A stretch of 64,000 nucleotides of DNA from Heliorestis acidaminivorans. GTDB taxonomy: Bacteria; Bacillota; Desulfitobacteriia; Heliobacteriales; Heliobacteriaceae. The stretch is from NCBI RefSeq assembly GCF_008933955.1, contig NZ_WBXO01000009.1:1-64000 (forward strand), read 5' to 3'. The translations under genes and the position numbers were made by a program. This document shows, one piece after another, positions 17,052 through 26,169 of this stretch (position 1 is its first letter; each line of letters begins with the position of its first letter). The notes beneath the pieces were generated by a model. It was not told where the DNA came from, did no database searches, and saw only the letters and a list, made by a program, of their open reading frames with translations.

Positions 17052-20000
17052 TTACATCTCTACAGTACTTTTCTTCTTAGGAACTCTTGGCTTGCGACGC
17101 CATAATTTCTTAGAGAAATTAGAGAATTTTTCATTAGCTCCGTCGAAGAGGGAGTAGAGAACAGGTACTAGTACAAGAGTAACAATAGTATGGAAAGCAA
17201 GTCCAAAGATTACAACTGTAGCAAGGGAAGTTTGCAATTCTGCTCCTTCAGAAAGACCTATAGCAAGGGGAAGTAAGGCTAGGATAGCTGTTAAGGCAGT
17301 CATCAAAATAGGGCGGACACGGTTACGAGCCGCTTCTATCAGCGCTTTATCTAAATCCCAGCCCTGAGTACGAAGGCGATTGATGCGGTCTATGAGCAAG
17401 ATAGCATTAGATACAACGATTCCAGCAAGCATAATAAATCCTACATAACCAAGGGGATTGAGTGGTCTCTGCGTTACAATCATACCAAAGACTACACCAA
17501 TAACAGCCATAGGCAAGGATAGCAAGATAATGAAAGGATGACTGAGGCGACGGAATTGGGCTACCATGATTAGATAAATCAATAAGAGAGTACCTAACAT
17601 AGCATAAATAGAGCCTGTCACAGTGTCAGCTTGCTGTTGTAAAGCGCCAGCAGGTTTGATGCGGTAGCCTTCTGGTATATGCAGTTCAGGAAGTCTTTCT
17701 TCAATAGATCTACCGGCAGCGGCTAGATCAGTACCTACTAATTCAGCCGTTACAGTAACGATACGATCACCCATACTGCGTTGAATCTGTTGCGGTGTCT
17801 TCAGCATTTGCCACTGACCTAATTTTTGTAAAGGAATTAATTCACCCTGGCGATTAGTGATCATTAAGCTGCGGAACTGTTCGGGATGCTGCATAGCTTG
17901 ATCACGATATTGAGCTTTTAGATCAATATCAATGCCGTCTAAAGTCATTGTAGTTACTGTATGCTCACCTATGTAGAAAGACAATTGCCTACTTAGAGAA
18001 TCGGCGGGAACGTCAAAGTAACTTAGGGCCGACTCGTCAGGAGTAAAAGTGAGCTTATCAATACCTTCTTGAAAGTCATTACGTGGATTACGAACAAGGG
18101 GCAGTGAATTCATCAGCTCTTCGAGGCTACGTGAGATTCTTTCTAATTCTTGAATATCACGACCAGTAACTTCAAAAGTAACCATAATATTGGAATCACC
18201 AGAACCAAAGCCAACTTCAACACGCTCTGGACCTCTAACAGTGTTCAACACTTCGTTCATCTGATCCATTAAAAGGTCGTTATCAAAATCTTGCTCCTTC
18301 TTGCTTTTTAAAAGCATGTGAAGATGAGCATGACTGCTACGAGCATCAATATAGATTCGCTCTACCTCTGGCATTTCTCTCAGTAACGCGTCCGCTTCTC
18401 GGGCTATGGCTGTAGATTCTTGCACTTTCGTACCTTTAGGCATAATTAGAGCAACGCGCATGTAAGAGCTATCAATAGGCATTTGCACTGTCGATTTCAC
18501 AAAGCCCATGCCCCACAGTGTAACGGAAAAGAAAAAGACAGCAAAAGCGATGATTACTGTTTTCCAGCGATGCCTTAATGCTACGGTAAGTGTTTTCTCT
18601 AAGAGGGAAATAATCTTTCTGCGCAGAGCGTTGTCACTTGATGTTATATTGCGATCAGCGCTTAAGAAACTGCGGGAAAAGACAGGGACAAAGAGAAAAG
18701 CTGAAATAGTAGCCGAAGCGATTGCTGCAGTAACAGTAAAGGCTAGCGTAATCATGATTGGTTGCATATCAGTACCGCCAACGTTAGCCAGAACAAGAGG
18801 CAGGAAAACAATGACTACTGTAAGCTGTGATGTAAAAACAGGTGTGATTACTTCACGAGCACCTACGACAATCGATTTGGTAAGGTTTATGCCTTTTTCT
18901 CGATAAGCATAGATGCTTTCTAACACTACAATAGCGGCATCAACAATTAGTCCAATCGCTAAGCTTAAGGAAAGCAAAGTAATCAAATCAATATTGTAAC
19001 CACCTATTTTCATGCCAATAAAAGTCATCAACATGGACATAGGGATGGTTGTTGCGATTACTAAGGTAACTCGCCAGTTGCGCAGAAAAACAAAGAGAAC
19101 AAGGACTGCTAGCAAACCACCGATAGCTAGATCGCGAGTTAGATTGTTTAAGGAGTTGCGAATAAAGTCGGCACCATCCATCAAAGGAGCTAAAACGTAA
19201 AGACCATCAGCTTCTTGGTTTAACTCGTTAATCACTTCACGAACTGCTTCAGAAACCTTGATGATGTCGCCGCCAGCACTTTTATAGACGATTAACTGTA
19301 AGTAAGGTTGATCTTGGTAAACAAAAACAGCATCAATGCTTTGCCCACGTAGATTAGTTACAGTCGCTAAATCTTTAAGTGGAACGTTCCCTCGAGGTGT
19401 ACGAATAGTAATTTCGCCTACTTGTTGTACTGACTGTAGCGAACGATCAATTTCAATAACTGTGTTAAAGCCATCATTTTGCAAAAGGCCAATAGACTGC
19501 CTTACATTGCTACTGCGAAGTTGGCTGATCACATCGGAGGGAGTTACTTGATAGAGAGAAAGTAATTGTGGATCTAGAGAGATCTCAACCTTATTACTCA
19601 CATTCTCTTCACGTACTTCTACTTTTTTTACTTGATCTATGGCTTCAATACGGTCTTTAATGCGTGTATGAGCCAAGGAGAAAAGAGCTGGTAAGTCATT
19701 TCCTTTCATAGAAATGCTCATTAACCAGTCCATGCTGTAGCTATCTTGGACAACCTCAACAGTAGATATTTCAGCGGGAAAACTGTTGCGAAGCTGTCCT
19801 ACAATATTTTGAACTTCTTGACGAACATCTTCACCTTTATCTTCATAAGCTCGTATGTAAATGCTTGTACGACCAGTGCTAGTAGTAGAAGAAAAACGCT
19901 CAATGCCATCTAATGATTCTATTTCTTTTTCTATAGGCTCTGTTACTTTATCTTCCATTTCTTCTGGCGGTAAAGAACCACCAGCTACCAGCACTCTAAT

Positions 20001-20135
20001 GCCTGGCAAATCGGCTTCTGGTGTCAAGTTGCGATCAAAGGTTAAAAGAGAACCTAGACCAGCGATAAAGATCAAAAGAGTGATCATATAAATAATGATT
20101 TTCTGACGTAATATGAGACGAATATATTTTTCCAA
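17052..20135 (-). CDS. RND-family efflux pump, inner-membrane transporter
   Basis: This 1027-residue protein of the HAE1/AcrB-SwrC type exports hydrophobic compounds using the proton gradient. It has an N-terminal membrane helix (IYMITLLIFIAGLGSLL), two large extracytoplasmic loops and twelve membrane segments in two repeats. The relay region after LAIGLIVDAAIVVLE carries the charged residues in TM4, and the second half has GIVVSNAILLIDRINRLR. The second repeat ends at LVLVPVLYSLF. It follows the adaptor gene by about 70 bases in one operon with a TetR regulator. Export of an exopolysaccharide, lipid or drug is possible; the substrate cannot be read from sequence. Confidence 0.93.
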   Translation of the reverse strand: MEKYIRLILRQKIIIYMITLLIFIAGLGSLLTFDRNLTPEADLPGIRVLVAGGSLPPEEMEDKVTEPIEKEIESLDGIERFSSTTSTGRTSIYIRAYEDKGEDVRQEVQNIVGQLRNSFPAEISTVEVVQDSYSMDWLMSISMKGNDLPALFSLAHTRIKDRIEAIDQVKKVEVREENVSNKVEISLDPQLLSLYQVTPSDVISQLRSSNVRQSIGLLQNDGFNTVIEIDRSLQSVQQVGEITIRTPRGNVPLKDLATVTNLRGQSIDAVFVYQDQPYLQLIVYKSAGGDIIKVSEAVREVINELNQEADGLYVLAPLMDGADFIRNSLNNLTRDLAIGGLLAVLVLFVFLRNWRVTLVIATTIPMSMLMTFIGMKIGGYNIDLITLLSLSLAIGLIVDAAIVVLESIYAYREKGINLTKSIVVGAREVITPVFTSQLTVVIVFLPLVLANVGGTDMQPIMITLAFTVTAAIASATISAFLFVPVFSRSFLSADRNITSSDNALRRKIISLLEKTLTVALRHRWKTVIIAFAVFFFSVTLWGMGFVKSTVQMPIDSSYMRVALIMPKGTKVQESTAIAREADALLREMPEVERIYIDARSSHAHLHMLLKSKKEQDFDNDLLMDQMNEVLNTVRGPERVEVGFGSGDSNIMVTFEVTGRDIQELERISRSLEELMNSLPLVRNPRNDFQEGIDKLTFTPDESALSYFDVPADSLSRQLSFYIGEHTVTTMTLDGIDIDLKAQYRDQAMQHPEQFRSLMITNRQGELIPLQKLGQWQMLKTPQQIQRSMGDRIVTVTAELVGTDLAAAGRSIEERLPELHIPEGYRIKPAGALQQQADTVTGSIYAMLGTLLLIYLIMVAQFRRLSHPFIILLSLPMAVIGVVFGMIVTQRPLNPLGYVGFIMLAGIVVSNAILLIDRINRLRTQGWDLDKALIEAARNRVRPILMTALTAILALLPLAIGLSEGAELQTSLATVVIFGLAFHTIVTLVLVPVLYSLFDGANEKFSNFSKKLWRRKPRVPKKKSTVEM

Positions 20136-20207
20136 AAGCTTTCTTCATTCCTTTCTGAAGGAAACTAGCCTGTCAATAAAAATAACGCTATTACTTCAGG
20201 CTTCTAC

Positions 20208-21437
20208 TTAAGGCTCTACAAAGCGAGGCTCTACTTCTTCGCCTTCTGTAAGAAAGGCTATACCTGCTGTTATAATCCAGTCTGCATTATCAACGCCAGA
20301 AAGAACTTCAATGCGATCTTCAACAACCAAACCAGTTGATACACTGCGACGTACTGTTTGGCCTTCTTCAATGGCAATTACATAATGGCCTGCTGTATTC
20401 ATGCCTACAGCACTTAAAGGAAGCCAATAGCCTGCCGAGTTATAAGGTACTGTTACCCGAGCAACCATCCCACTACGCCAATGGCCATCGCCGTTAGAAA
20501 CAGTTACTTCAACAGCAAACTTACCACTTCTTTCGTCTACTACAGGAGAAACAAAGGAAATAGTCCCTTTACTTTGATAGCCTCGTTCTCCCAAAACGTC
20601 TACTTGTTGGCCTGTCCTATAGTAAGCAACTAAATCACGATCTACCTGGAGCATTACTTTTACATCAGAAAGGTCAACAAGGTGGATAATTGTGTTACCA
20701 GGAGAAGCTTGCTCTCCCACTTTTCTCGTCACATCAGCAACAATACCAGTAAAAGGAGCGCGGATTTGTGCAGATGATACATTGCGCTGTGCCTGTGCTA
20801 AAGTGTTAATGCTATTAAGCACGCTAGATTCAGTGGAAGAGAGGAGGCTAGGATCGCCTTTTAGCATACCATCAAGAGTGATTTGCTCTCTTTCTAGGGC
20901 GCTTTCTGCTCGAGTATACCTTGCTTGTTGATCTTCCCAATCTTTTTTGGAAATAGCGCCATTTTCAAAGAGAATTTCCATTCTCTCCAGATCAGCTTTC
21001 GCTTGCTCTAGATCTCTCTCTGCTTCCGCAAGTCGAAGACGCTGTCTTTCAATATTCTCTATACTTTCACCAGTCGGTCGTTGAGCTCTGTTTTCTAAAG
21101 CATAGTCAACAATGTTGCTAGCTGACTCTTGCGCTCTAGCGTATAGATCGCCACCTTCTACTTCTGCAAGAAGTTGACCTTGACTAACTCGTGTACCTTT
21201 GTCTACATAGAGCGCAGTAATCGTTCCTGAAGTACCAAAAGAAAGATTACTCTCTTTTTTGCCTTCTACAAAACCTGAAGTTGTAAGTGTAGCTTGTCTA
21301 TGCTGATCAGATACTTCAAGGGTAGACATGACTTTTTTTCGCTCTTCCCTTACCGTTTCTTCAGGTTGAGAAGGACTACAACCAGCTAATAGCAAAAGTG
21401 ACGCAGTAAGGGCTATGATAGAATATGTACGGCGCAA
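20208..21437 (-). CDS. RND efflux periplasmic-adaptor lipoprotein
   Basis: This 409-residue adaptor (HlyD/MFP family) has a lipobox LLLLAGCS, so the mature protein is lipid-anchored at that Cys (residue 20). Then come a first lipoyl half (SGTITALYVDKGTRVSQGQL), a long alpha-helical hairpin (residues about 110-220, with ERQRLRLAEAERDLEQAKAD), the second lipoyl half (SSAQIRAPFTGIVADV) and beta-barrel domains. It works with the RND pump encoded next. In a Gram-positive cell it bridges pump and wall rather than an outer-membrane channel; no outer-membrane factor gene is present here. Confidence 0.93.
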   Translation of the reverse strand: MRRTYSIIALTASLLLLAGCSPSQPEETVREERKKVMSTLEVSDQHRQATLTTSGFVEGKKESNLSFGTSGTITALYVDKGTRVSQGQLLAEVEGGDLYARAQESASNIVDYALENRAQRPTGESIENIERQRLRLAEAERDLEQAKADLERMEILFENGAISKKDWEDQQARYTRAESALEREQITLDGMLKGDPSLLSSTESSVLNSINTLAQAQRNVSSAQIRAPFTGIVADVTRKVGEQASPGNTIIHLVDLSDVKVMLQVDRDLVAYYRTGQQVDVLGERGYQSKGTISFVSPVVDERSGKFAVEVTVSNGDGHWRSGMVARVTVPYNSAGYWLPLSAVGMNTAGHYVIAIEEGQTVRRSVSTGLVVEDRIEVLSGVDNADWIITAGIAFLTEGEEVEPRFVEP

Positions 21438-21512
21438 TTGACTCTCGCCTCTTTCCTAATAAAATTAAAAGACTGATTTGAAAACTACATAAAACAAATT
21501 AATGATAGCTTC

Positions 21513-22169
21513 TTAATTTATATGTATATTAGTATCATTCGATGAGATAACTTCTTCTTGAACAAGTCCTTTTTTTAGTAAATGAATCTCTTTAGTGTAA
21601 ATTTTTAAGGATTCTTCAATAGTTAATTCTTTGGCACAAGTTTCGACAAGATTATGGATAGTGACTGCCGTAAGTATGCGCATTACGTGAAATAATTCCT
21701 GCTCATCAGTAATAGTTAGATTGTCTTTTCTTACCATGTCCTTAATCTCTAAAAAATGCTTAATGTCTTTATCGTTAAACTTTCTAGTAAATCGACTTTC
21801 AACTTTATGATTCATATTAAGAAAAGCATTTTTGAAGAATGCACGATCCTCCTGGTTCTCAAACTTCATTATCATGTAATGAAACATTTCAATATAAGTA
21901 AGAAATAAATCTCCATTGAACTTTTGCAAACTATGAATAAAGTAAGCTTTATTATTTTCAATATGTTCATCTAGCAAGAATAAGAAAGCATCTTCTTTGT
22001 CTTCAAAATATTGATAGAAGCTTCCCCTAGCAATAGAAGCAGATTTTACAATATTTGAAATTAAAGCCTCGTTATAAGGGGCTCTTGAGAACTCTTTTTT
22101 TATTGCCTTTAATAAATTTGCTTTTTTTTCTTCAGAAAGATTAAAAAAAGTTGGCTTGGGCAAATTCAC
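21513..22169 (-). CDS. TetR/AcrR-family repressor of the RND operon
   Basis: This 218-residue regulator has an N-terminal helix-turn-helix with ALISNIVKSASIARGSFYQYF (the RGSFYQYFEDKEDAF block is the family hallmark), followed by a helical ligand domain. It is the first gene of the minus-strand operon tetR-adaptor-pump. Two palindromes of the form TGACA-N3-TGTCA lie just upstream, one between the -35 and -10 of its promoter, so it very likely represses its own operon until an efflux substrate binds. Confidence 0.93.
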   Translation of the reverse strand: MNLPKPTFFNLSEEKKANLLKAIKKEFSRAPYNEALISNIVKSASIARGSFYQYFEDKEDAFLFLLDEHIENNKAYFIHSLQKFNGDLFLTYIEMFHYMIMKFENQEDRAFFKNAFLNMNHKVESRFTRKFNDKDIKHFLEIKDMVRKDNLTITDEQELFHVMRILTAVTIHNLVETCAKELTIEESLKIYTKEIHLLKKGLVQEEVISSNDTNIHIN

Positions 22170-22196
22170 TTCCTCCTAACTAATCCCAACCCAACA

Positions 22197-22209
22197 TGAC
22201 AGGGTGTCA
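22197..22209. promoter_or_regulatory. TetR operator, copy 1
   Basis: TGACAGGGTGTCA is a 5-3-5 palindrome located near the transcript start of the tetR-RND operon, 39 bp from the second copy. The matching half-sites TGACA/TGTCA suggest a single dimeric regulator. Confidence 0.7.
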
Positions 22210-22227
22210 CAATTGAGTACAAAACAA

Positions 22228-22256
22228 ATTCTATATGACAGGATGTCATAGGTCAA
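22228..22256 (-). promoter_or_regulatory. Promoter of the tetR-RND operon with an operator in the spacer
   Basis: On the minus strand TTGACC (RC of 22251-22256) and TAGAAT (RC of 22228-22233) are separated by exactly 17 bp. The spacer contains the palindrome TGACAGGATGTCA (22236-22248, operator copy 2). Binding there would block RNA polymerase, a classical repressor arrangement. Confidence 0.8.
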
Positions 22257-22307
22257 CGAAAAGTAAAACAATTTACATGAAAATCTTAAGTTAGACAGAA
22301 TACTTTA

Positions 22308-22361
22308 TTGTCTAGTAGGGGTAAAAAAGCTATAATTATATGATGATGAGAATCAAAATCA
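22308..22361 (+). promoter_or_regulatory. Promoter of the HD-GYP gene with a Fur-box-like site
   Basis: TTGTCT (22308-22313) and TATAAT (22331-22336) are 17 bp apart. Just downstream, 22342-22360 matches 15 of 19 positions of the classical Fur consensus GATAATGATAATCATTATC. Iron control of the HD-GYP protein is suggested but not proven. Confidence 0.5.
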
Positions 22362-22492
22362 AATGCTACTTGCGATGATTTTGTATGCTATAGAAACAAT
22401 GTTAATTTTTTCGTTATTATGTTAATTAATCAACAAGACGATTGATCTAGTAAAGCGCTTGTTCTACGATAAAAAAAAGGGGAATGTAAGTG

Positions 22493-23746
22493 ATGATAAA
22501 AGGAAAAAGAAAAAGCCCCCAGTGGCGTAGAAGTCTTACAGAAGGCATCATGCTAAACCATTTAATGGAAGGGTTATCATTAGCTGGCGACTTAGCAGAG
22601 GGAAAACCAACAGAGCATGCCAAGAACATGGCTTTTATCGCCTCATCTATTGGCACAGCTATGGATTTACCAAAAACAGAGATCAGATTGCTTTACTACG
22701 CTGGTCTACTGCATAATATTTTGTGTGATGACTGCGATCATCATCGCATCAGAAAGATTCAAGAAGAAGAAGAGGGAGAAGACGTCGTCTTACCTCTGCT
22801 TATGGAAGTAGAAGAAATTGTCATGCTAGCCCATGAGAACTGGGATGGTTCTGGTCCTTTGGGGCGACAAGGCACAGAAATTCCTCTGCTGGCGCGAATC
22901 TTGGCAGTAGCTATGATAATGACAGAGGCCTGGGATACAAGTAGAGATTATCTAACCTGGCGTCCTAATATCGAAAGATATATCGAGAAATACAAAGGTA
23001 TTATTTTTGACCCCACCATTGTTAAAACAGCCAAAAATCTTTTAAAGGATTATCGCTTTACTCTTGATATATCTAGAGTTGTAGAACTTGATCGCTGGAA
23101 AGCTTTATTTGAAACAGAACAGCGCATCTATGGTGATAGTCTTAGAATTGTAGGCGTTCTTTTTGCTCATTTTATTGATCAAAAAGGTATTGGTACAGCA
23201 AATCATAGTCGTGATGTAGCAGTAGTAGCTAAAAAGCTGGCTCGTAATTTTGAATTAGGTCCAGAGAAAGAAGAAGAGATATATATAGCAGGGCTTCTTC
23301 ATGATCTAGGGAAAGTTGTAGTACCTAAAGAAATCTTAGAAAAAGAAGGCCCTCTGACTAAAGAAGAACGCATAATTATAGAAAGGCATCCCTATTATAC
23401 AGCTCTGATTCTTGACCGAATTCCAGAGCTAAGTTCTATTAGTCGTTGGGCCGCCTCACATCATGAACGGTTAGATGGCTCAGGCTATTTTATGGGAGCT
23501 ACGGCCAAAGAATTATCCTTAGAAGCGCGCATTATTGCTGTATCTGATGTATATGCAGCCTTAGCTAGTAAGCGCTCTTATCGCAATGCAATGGATCGAA
23601 GTATGATAATTAACATTTTACAAAGCGAAGCCATGCAGAATAAATTAGATAAAGAAATAGTAGAAGCGCTCGTTGTAAACTTTGATAAATACAAAAGGTT
23701 ACTTGCTATTACTTATTCCGCAGAAAGCCCTTCTCTATATATGTAA
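22493..23746 (+). CDS. Tandem HD / HD-GYP cyclic-di-GMP phosphodiesterase-like protein
   Basis: About 417 residues make two HD-type domains. The first (residues about 25-190) is degenerate: the HD pair is replaced by LLHNILCD, and the GYP-like motif reads HENWDGSGPLG. The second (about 235-400) is intact with NHSRDVAVV, LLHDLGKVVVP, RHPYYTALIL and HHERLDGSGYF, as in HD-GYP enzymes that hydrolyse c-di-GMP; the last residue is F instead of P. There is no receiver domain or membrane segment. AAAGGGGAATG lies before the start; ATG 22493 follows an in-frame GTG. Confidence 0.88.
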   Translation: MIKGKRKSPQWRRSLTEGIMLNHLMEGLSLAGDLAEGKPTEHAKNMAFIASSIGTAMDLPKTEIRLLYYAGLLHNILCDDCDHHRIRKIQEEEEGEDVVLPLLMEVEEIVMLAHENWDGSGPLGRQGTEIPLLARILAVAMIMTEAWDTSRDYLTWRPNIERYIEKYKGIIFDPTIVKTAKNLLKDYRFTLDISRVVELDRWKALFETEQRIYGDSLRIVGVLFAHFIDQKGIGTANHSRDVAVVAKKLARNFELGPEKEEEIYIAGLLHDLGKVVVPKEILEKEGPLTKEERIIIERHPYYTALILDRIPELSSISRWAASHHERLDGSGYFMGATAKELSLEARIIAVSDVYAALASKRSYRNAMDRSMIINILQSEAMQNKLDKEIVEALVVNFDKYKRLLAITYSAESPSLYM

Positions 23747-23769
23747 ACAATAAAGGTATAGTTATTATG

Positions 23770-23800
23770 AAAGACCATCGACAAGTTATCGATGGTCTTT
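23770..23800 (+). terminator. Terminator after the HD-GYP gene
   Basis: AAAGACCATCGA (23770-23781) pairs with TCGATGGTCTTT (23789-23800), followed by a short T-rich stretch. Confidence 0.8.
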
Positions 23801-23903
23801 ATTGATTTTTATCCATTTTCTTGTGTCTATCTAGTATACTATAAATAGAAAAAATTTTATAAAACTTCCTTCTCGAAGGCATTTGCAAGGTTGGTGAAGA
23901 GTT

Positions 23904-26090
23904 TTGGGAAAAGAAGAACAGGATATCAATAAGCTGAAAGAAGAAATTGCACATCTCCAAAAGTTAAATACAGCCTTGTCTCAAAAAATAAAGCTTCAAC
24001 AAGAAGAGCTAGCAACAAAAGAATCGCTTTATCAGGAAGCAATAAAGGAAAGTGAACGCAAACTAGAATTGTTTTTTCAGCAATCTATGGATGGCTTTTT
24101 CTACATGATGATTGATGAACCAGTGCAGTGGGATGATACTGTAGATAAAGAAAAAGTTATGGAGTATGTTTTTAAACATCATAAAATTACTAAAGTTAAT
24201 GATGCTATGCTAGCACAATATGGGGCCAAAAAAGAAGATTTTATAGGACTGACGCCTCGTATTCTTTTTGGCCATGATATAGAATACGGCAAAGCAGTTT
24301 GGACTAAATTTTTTGATCAGGGCAAACTTCACATAGAAACGAAAGAGCAAAAGCTAGATGGTACTACGATGTGGATTGAAGGAGACTATATCGCTTTCTA
24401 TGACCTAGAAGGTCACATTACAGGTCACTTTGGCATACAACGAGAAATTACGGATCGTAAAATAGCAGAAGAAAAAATTCGCCGACATTTAGAAGAGCTT
24501 CAAATTCTAGTAGATACAATTGAACCGCATATCTGGTATCTCACAGACCAAGATACTTACGGCCTTATTAATCAAGCTCATGCTGATTTTATTGGTCTAA
24601 AAAAAGAAGAAGTAGAAAATAAAAAACTACGTGATTTTTTTACTCCAGAAGAAGTAGAAGTATGCAAAGAAGTCAATGAGCGCATTTATGCAGAGAAAAA
24701 GCAAATAAAAACAGAAGAAGTCATGTATAACAGCAAGGGAGAAAAAAGACTTCTAGCCATCACAAAAACTCCCAAAATTGATAGTCAGGGTAAGGTGGAA
24801 TATATTGTTTGCTCTGCAGAAGATATAACGGAAAGAAGACAATTAGAAGATGAACTAAAAAGAGCCAAAGAAGAAGCAGAAGTTGCTAACAAAGCAAAAA
24901 GTGATTTTCTCGCTAATATGAGTCATGAAATACGAACACCTTTGAACGGTATTTATGGCATGACAGAATTATTACTAGATACTCCATTAAGAGTAAAGCA
25001 GAAAGAATATGCTATTACTATTCGAGAGTCATCAGAACTTTTGCTGACTGTAATTAATGATATTTTACAATTTTCCAAAATCGAAGCAGGTCATATGGAA
25101 ATTGAGAATATCGAATTTGAATTGCCTAAACTACTTAATGTTGTCATAGATCTGATGAGAATCTCAGCAGGTAACAAAAATCTTCAACTAAAATGCTTTA
25201 TAAGTCCAGGAGTACCTAGCTGTTTATATAGTGATCCAGGGCGTTTGCGGCAGATACTACTTAATCTTATTGGCAACGCCTTGAAGTTTACCGAAGAAGG
25301 CCATGTTACTTTGCAAGTTACCTTACAAAAAGATGAAGCATCCCAGCCCTGTATCTTATTCGAAGTCATTGATACAGGTATTGGAATCGATGATGAAGTG
25401 CAAAAAAGATTATTTAAGCCTTTTATGCAAGCAGATAGCTCCACATCAAGGAAATACGGAGGAACTGGTCTAGGTCTTTCCATATGCAAACGCTTGCTTG
25501 AATTGATGGGTGGAGATATTGGTGTTACAAGCAAAGTAGGGGAAGGATCTCGCTTCTGGTTTACACTCCCCCTAGTGGATGCCCCTAAGACTATGCAAGA
25601 TAATACTCTTCTCCAAGAGAACTATTGTAAAGTGCCGCCGTCTTCATGTAACCTTACAGATGTAGATGATGTAGCAGGCAGAGTACAACCAGAACATAAC
25701 TTCTCCTATGATGGAAATAATAAATTATTACTACTTGTAGAAGATAATCCAATCAATCAACGTTTAACGAAAATGCAGTTAGAGAAGATGGGCTTTGCTA
25801 TCGATGTGGTGAATAATGGTCTTGAAGCTCTTCAAGCCGTGGCAATAAAAAAATATAATCTTATTCTGATGGACTGTCAAATGCCTGAGATGGATGGCTA
25901 TGAAGCAACAGAAGAGATCAGAAAAAAAGAATCGCTAGGTCATATTGAACCCATTAATATAATAGCTATGACCGCCTGTGCGATGGAAGGAGACCGTGAA
26001 AAGTGCCTTCAAGCAGGCATGAATGATTACATCTGCAAGCCCGTAAAAGTTGAACAATTGAAGCACTTGCTTATCAAGTGGCTAAAGTAA
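23904..26090 (+). CDS. PAS-containing hybrid sensor histidine kinase
   Basis: This 728-residue soluble sensor starts at TTG 23904. In order: an N-terminal coiled coil (residues 5-55), PAS/PAC domain 1 (about 55-195), PAS/PAC domain 2 (about 200-315, ending in EDITERRQLEDELKRAKEE), HisKA with the phosphorylated His341 in SHEIRTPLNG, HATPase_c with NLIGNALKFT and GTGLGLSICKRLLELMGG, and a C-terminal receiver with LLVEDNPINQRL and Asp657 in LMDCQMPEMDG. There are no membrane segments, so it senses a cytoplasmic signal. No HPt domain or output regulator is adjacent, so its partner is unknown. Confidence 0.93.
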   Translation: MGKEEQDINKLKEEIAHLQKLNTALSQKIKLQQEELATKESLYQEAIKESERKLELFFQQSMDGFFYMMIDEPVQWDDTVDKEKVMEYVFKHHKITKVNDAMLAQYGAKKEDFIGLTPRILFGHDIEYGKAVWTKFFDQGKLHIETKEQKLDGTTMWIEGDYIAFYDLEGHITGHFGIQREITDRKIAEEKIRRHLEELQILVDTIEPHIWYLTDQDTYGLINQAHADFIGLKKEEVENKKLRDFFTPEEVEVCKEVNERIYAEKKQIKTEEVMYNSKGEKRLLAITKTPKIDSQGKVEYIVCSAEDITERRQLEDELKRAKEEAEVANKAKSDFLANMSHEIRTPLNGIYGMTELLLDTPLRVKQKEYAITIRESSELLLTVINDILQFSKIEAGHMEIENIEFELPKLLNVVIDLMRISAGNKNLQLKCFISPGVPSCLYSDPGRLRQILLNLIGNALKFTEEGHVTLQVTLQKDEASQPCILFEVIDTGIGIDDEVQKRLFKPFMQADSSTSRKYGGTGLGLSICKRLLELMGGDIGVTSKVGEGSRFWFTLPLVDAPKTMQDNTLLQENYCKVPPSSCNLTDVDDVAGRVQPEHNFSYDGNNKLLLLVEDNPINQRLTKMQLEKMGFAIDVVNNGLEALQAVAIKKYNLILMDCQMPEMDGYEATEEIRKKESLGHIEPINIIAMTACAMEGDREKCLQAGMNDYICKPVKVEQLKHLLIKWLK

Positions 26091-26120
26091 AAAGATAGGG
26101 CCGTACTTCTACTGCAAAAA

Positions 26121-26158
26121 AAGAAGGTTGTACTGAAATTAGACAGTACAGCCTTCTT
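26121..26158. terminator. Bidirectional terminator between kinase and aldehyde dehydrogenase
   Basis: AAGAAGGTTGTACTG (26121-26135) pairs with CAGTACAGCCTTCTT (26144-26158) with one mismatch. It is flanked by an A-run and a T8 run, between two converging genes. Confidence 0.9.
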
Positions 26159-26169
26159 TTTTTTGATAC

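Noticed and set aside
18508-18906. Open frame antisense to the RND pump gene (132 codons)
   Set aside because: It lies wholly inside a gene with clear family motifs and has no ribosome site or protein-like composition; shadow of the real frame.
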